In this document: piece by piece, positions 43,760-51,070 of the stretch
How positions within the stretch are numbered: position 1 is the first letter of the stretch
Layout: the number at the start of each line of letters is the position of its first letter
NCBI RefSeq assembly: GCF_013403975.1
Contig: NZ_JABFDH010000002.1
Span: 62,001-126,000, forward strand
Length of the DNA stretch: 64,000 bases
Source: Winogradskyella ursingii
GTDB taxonomy: Bacteria; Bacteroidota; Bacteroidia; Flavobacteriales; Flavobacteriaceae
Direction: 5' to 3'
Program-made: the position numbers and the translations under genes
The notes under the pieces: generated by a model
What the model was told of the DNA's origin: nothing
The model's database searches: none
Seen by the model: only the letters and a program-made list of their open reading frames with translations

Positions 43760-44134
43760 TTATTTTTTATCGTTATAATATTTAACGGCCGCTTTGCGTA
43801 TGACCTCAACACTTTTAATAAGTCCTTCAATATCGTTACTATTACCATCCACTTTATAAGATACGTGGGACTCAATACCATCATCCCTCTTTTTTCCGTT
43901 ACAGATAATCTTTATTGAAATCGCTTCATTTTCACTCGAATGTTTAAAGAGTTCTCTTAAATCTTCAATTTTAAAATTTGATTCTAAATCGTCTGCCGAA
44001 TCTACACTAACTTCGATCTTAACATTTTCTACTTTTACAACTTTGTCCTTAGTTACATTACCATTTATTTTTTTGGATTGCCCAAAGCTAGTTGTTGAAA
44101 TTAATACTGCTAGAATTACAATTACATACTTCAT
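43760..44134 (-). CDS. Small secreted protein heading the GLPGLI operon
   Basis: The 124-residue product has a signal peptide (about 1-18, ending TTSFGQ). A Lys/Val/Asp-rich mature part carries no family that I can name. Features are NVKIEVSVDSADDLES, IKIICNGKK and a C-terminal helix VEVIRKAAVKYYNDKK. It is the promoter-proximal gene, three bases before GLPGLI copy 3. It lies beside the GTTAAC box region shared with the histidine kinase. Its role is likely tied to the GLPGLI proteins, but that is inferred from position only. Confidence 0.65.
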   Translation of the reverse strand: MKYVIVILAVLISTTSFGQSKKINGNVTKDKVVKVENVKIEVSVDSADDLESNFKIEDLRELFKHSSENEAISIKIICNGKKRDDGIESHVSYKVDGNSNDIEGLIKSVEVIRKAAVKYYNDKK

Positions 44135-44161
44135 GATTTTGTTCTTATGATTAATACCCTA

Positions 44162-44170
44162 CAAATATTA
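44162..44170 (-). promoter_or_regulatory. Possible -7 element of the GLPGLI operon
   Basis: The minus strand reads TAATATTTG, the TAnnTTTG consensus with one extra base. It lies 27 bases upstream of the ATG at 44134 and 22 bases from the nearest GTTAAC box. Confidence 0.35.
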
Positions 44171-44191
44171 GCTTTAATATTTCATTTTTAA

Positions 44192-44217
44192 GTTAACCAA
44201 CGTTAACGAGTGTTAAC
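44192..44217. promoter_or_regulatory. Triple GTTAAC direct repeat between divergent promoters
   Basis: GTTAAC occurs at 44192-44197, 44202-44207 and 44212-44217, an exact 10-bp period, i.e. one DNA turn. OmpR-type regulators bind such tandem half sites. The repeat lies between the kinase promoter (TACTTTTG at 44245) and the GLPGLI operon promoter, so one regulator could control both. The binding partner is inferred to be the response regulator at 45788. Confidence 0.6.
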
Positions 44218-44244
44218 CGATTAGTAGTAATTCATTTTAACGTT

Positions 44245-44252
44245 TACTTTTG
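44245..44252 (+). promoter_or_regulatory. -7 element of the histidine kinase gene
   Basis: TACTTTTG fits TAnnTTTG and ends 4 bases before the ATG at 44257. Transcription would start at or just beyond the start codon, so the mRNA may be leaderless or use a later start. Confidence 0.45.
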
Positions 44253-44256
44253 AAGT

Positions 44257-45798
44257 ATGAACGACAAACGCTACAGTTGGATTTTATATACTATCGTTGC
44301 TGTGATAATAGCAACTATAGCAATACAAGTCTATTGGAATTATAAAAATTATCAAACCAACAAGCAACAACTTATTAATGATGTGCAAATAAGTTTAGAT
44401 AAAGCCGTCGATGATTATTACGCAGCTTTGGCAGAACGCACTACCGTCGGTGTTTTTTTAGAAGGTGATGAGCAGAAAAATGCTTTTGACGACAATAGCA
44501 AACTCTCCAAAATTTTAAAAAATATTGATGAAACCGATAACGAATTCGTAAACTTAGATTCTATAGATACGCAAAGTATTGAAGGTATCACAATAGTTAG
44601 AGGGTTTAAGGCAGACTCAATGGAGAAGAGGCATGATGAAACTAAAAATCCGGTCTCAATAGATGAATTTAAATCAAAAATTGATAGTATAAAAAACGTT
44701 AATCAAGATCTTAACTTTAAAAATGTAGAGTTTTTAACATCCAAGGTAATGATTTCGATAACAAATGATACCCTTGATTTAAAAGCTGTCGATAGCCTTG
44801 TAGCACAAGAATTAGAACGCAAAAATATCGCTGTAGATTTTTATTTAGATTATAAAAATCCTGAACATTCTATAGAACATTCCATAGAGAATGGAAGCAT
44901 GCCAGAATTAAATCCTAACCACGAATCTAATGATTACCTTCAGACAGATACAAAATCCACATTTCTTCCAGAAGGTACATTTTTGACCATTCTTTTTACA
45001 AATACAACAAAGGCAATTTTAAATCGTATTCTTGGAGGCATTCTAATTTCAACTCTTCTCGTTTTAGCAGTAATCAGCTGCTTATTCTATCTGCTAAAAA
45101 TTATTAAACACCAAAAGCAATTGGCAGAAGTTAAGAACGACCTCATCAGTAATATTACTCACGAGTTTAAAACACCTATTGCTACCATAGGAGTAGCATT
45201 GGAAAGCATGAGCAACTTCAACGCAATTGAGGATAAAGAAAAAACAAAAAAATACCTTTCGATGTCTACAAATCAATTGAAAAAATTGAATCTCATGGTC
45301 GAAAAATTATTGGAAACTGCCACTTTAGATAGCGATAATTTAGAGCTGAACAAGGAACCTGTTGATATTGTTAAGCTACTCAATTCAATAGTAAACAGGT
45401 TTAAAATTCAGTTTGCAGAAAAGGAATTCAAAATCAATTTTAAGACTGAAAGTTTATTAGTGAATGTCGATACATTTCATTTTGAAAATGCCCTGAACAA
45501 CATTATAGACAATGCTGTTAAATATGGTGGCCCTATTATTTTAATTGATTTAGTTACGAAGAAAGACAACGTTGGTATTCTAATTTCTGATAATGGTAGA
45601 TCCTTAACCAAGGCAAATAAAGACCGTATTTTCGAAAAATTTTATCGTGTACCGAAAGGGAATACACACGATGTAAAAGGTTTTGGGATTGGCCTGTATT
45701 ATACAAAAACAATCATCGACAAACACAATGGTTCTATTCAACTAGAACTGAGCAATACTGCTACAACTTTTAAAATTATACTTCCAAATGGCCAATAA
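44257..45798 (+). CDS. Sensor histidine kinase
   Basis: The 513-residue membrane kinase has a first transmembrane segment at about 8-25, a long periplasmic sensor (about 30-255) without a family I recognise, and a second segment at about 262-284. The HisKA domain carries NITHEFKTPIATIG, with the phospho-accepting His at residue 302. The ATPase domain has NALNNIIDNAVKYG (N box), DNGRSLTKANKDRIFEKFYR (split here for length) and GFGIGLYYTK. Its last 11 bases overlap the response regulator start. It diverges from the GLPGLI operon, which suggests that the sensed signal is envelope-related. Confidence 0.95.
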   Translation: MNDKRYSWILYTIVAVIIATIAIQVYWNYKNYQTNKQQLINDVQISLDKAVDDYYAALAERTTVGVFLEGDEQKNAFDDNSKLSKILKNIDETDNEFVNLDSIDTQSIEGITIVRGFKADSMEKRHDETKNPVSIDEFKSKIDSIKNVNQDLNFKNVEFLTSKVMISITNDTLDLKAVDSLVAQELERKNIAVDFYLDYKNPEHSIEHSIENGSMPELNPNHESNDYLQTDTKSTFLPEGTFLTILFTNTTKAILNRILGGILISTLLVLAVISCLFYLLKIIKHQKQLAEVKNDLISNITHEFKTPIATIGVALESMSNFNAIEDKEKTKKYLSMSTNQLKKLNLMVEKLLETATLDSDNLELNKEPVDIVKLLNSIVNRFKIQFAEKEFKINFKTESLLVNVDTFHFENALNNIIDNAVKYGGPIILIDLVTKKDNVGILISDNGRSLTKANKDRIFEKFYRVPKGNTHDVKGFGIGLYYTKTIIDKHNGSIQLELSNTATTFKIILPNGQ

Positions 45799-46471
45799 CA
45801 TAAAATTACTATTGGCTGAAGATGAAGCAGCTTTAGGACAAATTATAAAAGAGAGTCTAGAAACACGGGATTTTGATGTCATTTTATGCGATAATGGTGA
45901 AAAAGCATTTGAAAAATATAAGTCTGAAATGCCAGAAATTTTAGTGTTAGATGTCATGATGCCTAAAAAAGATGGCTTCACTTTAGCTAAGGAGATAAGA
46001 GCCATTGACGATACTGTTCCAATTATATTTTTAACAGCTAAATCACAAACTGCCGATGTAGTTGAAGGTTTTTCTATCGGAGGAAACGATTATCTCAAAA
46101 AACCATTTAGCATGGAAGAGCTTATTGTTAGAGTCCATAATTTGATAAGCAGAACTAAAGTGCAAAAAATTGCAGACATTTTAGAAATTGGAGACTACAC
46201 CTTTGATTTTCCAAAACAATTGCTTCAATATAAGTCTGAGAACCACATTCAACTCACCCACAGGGAAGCTCATTTATTGTTTCATTTAGTCAAAAACAAA
46301 AATAGTGTTTTAGACCGATCGCTCATTCTAAACAAGCTTTGGGGAACGGAAGATTTTTTCACAGGCAGAAGTATGGATGTTTTTATTTCAAAACTCAGAA
46401 AAAAACTGAGCCGTGATGAGCAAATTCAGATTATTAACGTGCGCGGTTTTGGATATAAGTTGACCGTTTAA
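45788..46471 (+). CDS. OmpR-type response regulator
   Basis: The 227-residue regulator has an N-terminal receiver domain with the acidic pocket EDE (11-13), phospho-accepting Asp55 in LVLDVMMPKKDG, Thr/Ala in FLTAKS and the conserved Lys in YLKKPFS. A C-terminal winged-helix DNA-binding domain (about 130-227) has LTHREAHLLFHLV, SLILNKLWGTEDF and RSMDVFISKLRKKL. It is translationally coupled to the kinase gene. It is the best candidate for binding the GTTAAC repeats and for controlling the GLPGLI operon and its own. Confidence 0.95.
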   Translation: MANNIKLLLAEDEAALGQIIKESLETRDFDVILCDNGEKAFEKYKSEMPEILVLDVMMPKKDGFTLAKEIRAIDDTVPIIFLTAKSQTADVVEGFSIGGNDYLKKPFSMEELIVRVHNLISRTKVQKIADILEIGDYTFDFPKQLLQYKSENHIQLTHREAHLLFHLVKNKNSVLDRSLILNKLWGTEDFFTGRSMDVFISKLRKKLSRDEQIQIINVRGFGYKLTV

Positions 46472-46522
46472 ATAAATGTGGAGCAATTTTTGTAATTTTC
46501 TAAATTATATGCTCTAAATCCC

Positions 46523-47305
46523 ATGCAAAAGATTTTACTTCTTTTATTATTTTCTAGTTGTTTCCTTTTCGCTCAGAAAAGTATTAGAGTAACCGCAATA
46601 GACTCAACTGAATTGAAAGTTGCCACTATTTTTGGCATTGATAATTTTGAAACTCTATATTATACTACTGAGGACAATACATTTTACAAAAAAACCAAAG
46701 ACACAACAATAACCTACACCAATTTTCAGTTGGGAGGAGTGACCACTGCGAATATATTCAATCCTCTAAAAATCAACCTATTTTATCAAGATTTCAATAC
46801 GGTCATAATATTAGATAATCGACTTGCCGAGATATTTAAAGTCGATTTCAACACGCTTCAACCTTATAAAAACATTAGTCATGTGTCAACAGGGTTTGAC
46901 AACACGTTATGGCTTTTTAATCAAGATTTACAAGTGCTGGAATTATATGATTACAAGGCCAATAAAACAAGATTAAAAACAGTTCCTGTACAAGCCAAAG
47001 TGCTCGATTTAAAGAGCGACTATAATTACTGCTACTTACTTACAGAAAATTACCTATACATCTATAATTACTTTGGAAGTCTCATTAACAAATACGAAAA
47101 CAAGAACTATATAACTATGGCTTTTAGCAAAGGTCATTTGATGCTTAAAAAAGATAATTTATTATTTATTTTACATAAAAATGAAGACGAAATTCTACCC
47201 GTTAAACTTCCTGATTTGTTAATAAATCAGTTTTTGGTAACCGACGAAACCTTGTATATTTACGACGACAAATACCTTCGTCGATACCAACTTAAAAAGG
47301 ATTAA
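46523..47305 (+). CDS. Secreted propeller-like protein, unknown function
   Basis: The 260-residue product has a signal peptide (about 1-18, ending FLFAQ). A series of repeats of about 40 residues is rich in aromatic residues and Asn/Asp: LFYQDFNTVIILDN, LWLFNQDLQVLELYDY, YLYIYNYFGSLIN, and TLYIYDDKYLRRY. The pattern is compatible with a beta-propeller. The stop is 3 bases before the deoxynucleoside kinase ATG, so both are co-transcribed. In many Bacteroidota such a protein neighbours deoxynucleoside kinase, but the link is unknown. It lies 51 bases after the response regulator. Confidence 0.6.
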   Translation: MQKILLLLLFSSCFLFAQKSIRVTAIDSTELKVATIFGIDNFETLYYTTEDNTFYKKTKDTTITYTNFQLGGVTTANIFNPLKINLFYQDFNTVIILDNRLAEIFKVDFNTLQPYKNISHVSTGFDNTLWLFNQDLQVLELYDYKANKTRLKTVPVQAKVLDLKSDYNYCYLLTENYLYIYNYFGSLINKYENKNYITMAFSKGHLMLKKDNLLFILHKNEDEILPVKLPDLLINQFLVTDETLYIYDDKYLRRYQLKKD

Positions 47306-47308
47306 AAT

Positions 47309-47923
47309 ATGCATATTGCTGTTGCAGGAAATATAGGAGCTGGCAAAACCACTCTCACAAAATTATTGGCCAAACACTATAAATGGGAAGCACAGCTTGA
47401 AGACGTGGTGGACAATCCGTATTTAGATGATTTTTACAATCAGATGGAGCGCTGGAGCTTTAATTTACAGGTTTACTTTTTGAACAGCAGATTTCGTCAA
47501 GTCAATCAAATACACAATAGCGGCAGGGATATAATCCAGGATAGAACAATTTACGAGGATGCACATATTTTTGCACCCAATTTGCACGCCATGGGACTGA
47601 TGACCAATCGGGATTTCGAAAATTATTCTTCGTTGTTTGAATTGATGGAGTCTTTTGTAAAAGGTCCAGATTTATTAATTTACCTACGTAGCTCCATACC
47701 AAATCTTGTCAATCAAATTCACAAAAGGGGTAGAGACTACGAAAACACAATTAGCATAGATTATTTAAGTCGGTTAAACGAGCGCTACGAAGCTTGGATT
47801 TCAAAATACGATAAAGGCAATTTGCTCATCATTGATGTTGATGATTTAGATTTTGTAGCGGAACCTGAAGACTTGGGAGGCATCATTAATAAAATCGATG
47901 CACAAATCAATGGTTTATTCTAA
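47309..47923 (+). CDS. Deoxynucleoside kinase
   Basis: The 204-residue P-loop kinase phosphorylates deoxynucleosides for dNTP salvage. It has the P-loop GNIGAGKTT (7-15), the acidic E(D/N)VVDNPYLDDFY substrate segment, the DRT motif IQDRTIYEDAHIFA, and a lid region KRGRDYENTISIDYL. The length is normal for the dCK/dGK family. Substrate (dA, dG or dC) cannot be resolved from sequence. It starts 3 bases after the propeller-like gene and precedes ppk1 by 52 bases on the same strand. Confidence 0.9.
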   Translation: MHIAVAGNIGAGKTTLTKLLAKHYKWEAQLEDVVDNPYLDDFYNQMERWSFNLQVYFLNSRFRQVNQIHNSGRDIIQDRTIYEDAHIFAPNLHAMGLMTNRDFENYSSLFELMESFVKGPDLLIYLRSSIPNLVNQIHKRGRDYENTISIDYLSRLNERYEAWISKYDKGNLLIIDVDDLDFVAEPEDLGGIINKIDAQINGLF

Positions 47924-47975
47924 ACCTTAGCTTTTAGCTAACACTCTTTCAATTTTATACACCTATTTTTGCCCT

Positions 47976-49994
47976 ATGAAATTGTACAATTCTAAATACT
48001 ACCATCGTGATTTATCATGGTTACGCTTTAACCACCGTGTACTTCAAGAAGTAAGCGACAAGAGAAATCCGCTATACGAACGCATTAAGTTTTTAGCCAT
48101 ATTTTCTTCAAATCTCGATGAGTTTTTTAGGGTAAGAGTTTCAGATATAAGACAAATAAAAAATATTGAAAAGCCGCTGAGAAAAAAGCTGATCACAAAA
48201 CCCAATAAGGTTTTAAAGGAAATTAAAAAGCAGGTTCATATCCAACAAGAAGAATTTGGAAAAATTTTCAAGGAAGAAATTATTCCAGACCTTAAAAAAG
48301 AAAATATATTCCTCATTGACTATCACGAATTTTCGGAAGAACAACAGAGAATAGCCAACACATATTTTGAAACGGTGCTAAAAGAGCTTCTTAACCTCGA
48401 CTCATCTTTTCACACCAATCCAGATTCTATTTTTGTAGAGAATGAAGCTTCATATTTAACTACTCTTTCGGGTGAAACTTTACAGTTGGTGAAAATTCCA
48501 GATAGTGAGCCACGTTTTTTCTCATTTCCGTCTGAAAATGGCAAGCATTATATCACTTTTATAGATGATATTTTAAAATACGGTTTAGGAAAAATTCACC
48601 CAGACGATAATGTTCGCTATTACGCGCTAAAAATTTCTCGTGATGCCGAATTGTATATTGAAGATGAATTTTCTGGCGATTTAATGAAAAAAATCAAAGA
48701 TGCTCTTCCTAAACGAGATAAAGGCCAACCAACCAGAGTTCTTATAGATAAGAGGATGCCAGAGCATCTTCAGGAGATTATTAAAGATGCTCTTGATATT
48801 TTTAATGCAGATTTGGTTCTAGGTGGCAGACATCATAACTTCAAGGATTTCTTTTCGTTTCCAAATCCAACAGATACAGATTTATCATTTAAGGAATTAA
48901 AGCCAATTCCGCATCCAGTACTTTCAAAAACTAATAATATTTTTGAGACTATTGACCATAACGACCAATTACTGCATTATCCTTATCAGCAATTTCAACC
49001 AGTAATAGATTTGGTAGAAACTGCTGCCGAAGATCCTAATGTTACTACAATAAAAATGACTCTCTATAGACTTGCGGATGAGTCTAGACTGAATACAGCC
49101 ATTGCAAAAGCTGCAAAAAACGGCAAGGAAGTTATTGTCTTTATTGAAGTTAAAGCACGCTTTGACGAAGATAACAATATGAAATGGGGAAGTATTTTTA
49201 AGGAAAACGGAGCAACTGTAATTTACAGCTATCCCGACATAAAGGTACATTCCAAAATTCTATATATAGAGCGTAATGTCGATGGCAAAAAAAAACGCTA
49301 TGCTTACATTAGTACAGGAAATTTTAATGAAAAAACCGCAAAACTTTACACTGACTATGCTTTGTTAACCTCTCACAAAAAAATAACTAAGGATTTAAAT
49401 AAAGTTTTTATGGTACTGCAAGGTGTAACTATTATGCCAAAAACCAAAAGACTTTTAGTTTCACCTTATACAACAAGGGCCTCTTTAGAGAAGTTAGTAA
49501 ATAAAGAAATCGAAAATGCGGAGAATGGAGAAGACGCTTCCATTATTCTAAAGATGAATAGTCTGCAAGATAAATCGATGATTAAGTTACTCTATCGTGC
49601 AAATAATGCAGGCGTGAAAATTCAATTGATTGTAAGGGGTATATGCAGCTTAGTTCCAGGTATAAAAAATCAAAGTGAGCATATAGAGGTAATAAGCATT
49701 TTGGATCGCTTTTTAGAACATGGTAGGGTTTATATTTTTGGTAATAACGGAGAGGAAAAGATGTATATAGGTTCAGCGGATTGGATGACTAGAAATTTAA
49801 GTCACCGTATTGAAGTGCTTACGCCAATCTTGGATAAAGACATTCATAAAACATTGAAGGATTTAATAGATATTCAGCTTTCAGATAATGTAAAAGCTAG
49901 AATAATTGATGCTGACCAGAAAAATACTTATTTAAAAAATTCAAAAAAAGAGGTAAGAGCGCAATATGCTACTTATGCCTATTTTAAGCAATAA
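47976..49994 (+). CDS. ppk1: Polyphosphate kinase 1
   Basis: The 672-residue enzyme builds polyphosphate from ATP. The four-domain form is visible: the N-terminal helical domain (YHRDLSWLRFNHRVLQE), the head domain, and two phospholipase-D-like catalytic halves. The first half has YPDIKVHSKILYIERN with the phospho-accepting His, FIEVKARFDE and YISTGNFNEKTAKLY. The second half has GIKIQLIVRGICSLVPG-like GVKIQLIVRGICSLVPG, EHGRVYIFGNNG and YIGSADWMTRNL. Length and motifs are complete. It converges on the phosphatase gene at 49984, with which it overlaps by 11 bases at the 3' end. Confidence 0.96.
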   Translation: MKLYNSKYYHRDLSWLRFNHRVLQEVSDKRNPLYERIKFLAIFSSNLDEFFRVRVSDIRQIKNIEKPLRKKLITKPNKVLKEIKKQVHIQQEEFGKIFKEEIIPDLKKENIFLIDYHEFSEEQQRIANTYFETVLKELLNLDSSFHTNPDSIFVENEASYLTTLSGETLQLVKIPDSEPRFFSFPSENGKHYITFIDDILKYGLGKIHPDDNVRYYALKISRDAELYIEDEFSGDLMKKIKDALPKRDKGQPTRVLIDKRMPEHLQEIIKDALDIFNADLVLGGRHHNFKDFFSFPNPTDTDLSFKELKPIPHPVLSKTNNIFETIDHNDQLLHYPYQQFQPVIDLVETAAEDPNVTTIKMTLYRLADESRLNTAIAKAAKNGKEVIVFIEVKARFDEDNNMKWGSIFKENGATVIYSYPDIKVHSKILYIERNVDGKKKRYAYISTGNFNEKTAKLYTDYALLTSHKKITKDLNKVFMVLQGVTIMPKTKRLLVSPYTTRASLEKLVNKEIENAENGEDASIILKMNSLQDKSMIKLLYRANNAGVKIQLIVRGICSLVPGIKNQSEHIEVISILDRFLEHGRVYIFGNNGEEKMYIGSADWMTRNLSHRIEVLTPILDKDIHKTLKDLIDIQLSDNVKARIIDADQKNTYLKNSKKEVRAQYATYAYFKQ

Positions 49995-50988
49995 ATCCGT
50001 GTTTTCTAGCATGTTCTATTGCTTGCTCGCTGCTTTCTACCATAAGAACCATTGTCGTTTTATAGTTGTCCACTAAACCTTTTACGCGCAGCATTTTCTT
50101 TTTATGCTTTACACTTCTGAGGTAGATGGCCAAAATCCTGTCAGGAAATTCTTCTGCAATTTCCATGTATATATCTGGGTCATGCTCTCCACTGTCTCCA
50201 ATTAAAATAAAAGGTAAATTTGGGTATGTTTTTAATAAATTTAAAATTTCCTTTTGTTTTTGTGGTTTTTCGTCTAGTGGTTTTTTTCTTAAAAAATTAC
50301 TTAGACTTCTCAATAAAATTGGTCCTTTAGGAAAATTGTTTTGCTTTAAAAACAGTTCTAAATACCGATAAAGATTCCATGGGCTGTGACTAACGTAAAA
50401 AATAGGATTGGCATTTTCTCCAGATTTTCCACGATGTAATTTATGATAGAAATCGGCAGCACCTTCTAATGGACTTCTGTTTTTGGCATGCTTAAAAATT
50501 GAATTATAAATCACCTTCCATTTAAGAAGGGATACGACACCAGTATGGAGTATTGTATCATCAATATCGCTGGCCACACCAAACTGAGCTTTGTCTGATG
50601 GTATCAGTAATTCACCCGGAAATCTATTATCATTTTGAATAGTACGCTCAATATTAACATCATCATAAGAAAGAGTAAATGATAACCAGCCCTCTTCATT
50701 GGCAAGAGATTTTAAGTCTTCTAAATTTTCTTCAACTTTATAATAACCGTTGTCATCTGTTGTGCATTTTAAAACTTTATTGTTGGGTAGTTTTACATTG
50801 ATACCGACATGTTTAATTTCGTCGGCTTCAAACCGCTTCCAGGTATTTACAGCCAAGTGCCAAATTTTTTGAGCTTCTAAGTCAATAGACTCGTCTTCTA
50901 TAGCCCTTCCTCGAGCGTAGAAATGCTTATTTGTCCCGTAACTTTGAAACGCAATAATCTGAAGTGGGTCTTTTTTAAAAAATGCCAT
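49984..50988 (-). CDS. App1-family (DUF2183) phosphatase
   Basis: The 334-residue protein has a beta-rich N-terminal half (about 1-125) and a HAD-like DUF2183 domain (about 130-330). The catalytic motif ASDIDDTILHTGVVS (DxDxT type) is followed by FYVSHSPWNLYRYLELFL, KGPILLRS and FILIGDSGEHDPDIYMEIA. Yeast App1 in this family is a magnesium-dependent phosphatidate phosphatase. Bacterial substrates are unproven. It is alone on the minus strand and overlaps the ppk1 end by 11 bases, so antisense transcription of the two 3' ends is possible. Confidence 0.85.
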   Translation of the reverse strand: MAFFKKDPLQIIAFQSYGTNKHFYARGRAIEDESIDLEAQKIWHLAVNTWKRFEADEIKHVGINVKLPNNKVLKCTTDDNGYYKVEENLEDLKSLANEEGWLSFTLSYDDVNIERTIQNDNRFPGELLIPSDKAQFGVASDIDDTILHTGVVSLLKWKVIYNSIFKHAKNRSPLEGAADFYHKLHRGKSGENANPIFYVSHSPWNLYRYLELFLKQNNFPKGPILLRSLSNFLRKKPLDEKPQKQKEILNLLKTYPNLPFILIGDSGEHDPDIYMEIAEEFPDRILAIYLRSVKHKKKMLRVKGLVDNYKTTMVLMVESSEQAIEHARKHGFIA

Positions 50989-51008
50989 TCTTAGTCTTAA
51001 ACGTCTAA

Positions 51009-51042
51009 AAATAACAAAAAGCCATGATTAACATGGCTTTTT
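51009..51042 (-). terminator. Terminator after the T9SS-domain gene
   Basis: On the minus strand AAAAAGCCATG (51042-51032), a TTAAT loop and CATGGCTTTTT (51026-51016) form a perfect 11-bp stem, then GTTATTTTT. It lies 29 bases after the stop codon at 51071 and before the App1 gene's ATG. Confidence 0.9.
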
Positions 51043-51070
51043 AAAATTCTATTTAGGACAACCTAAACTT

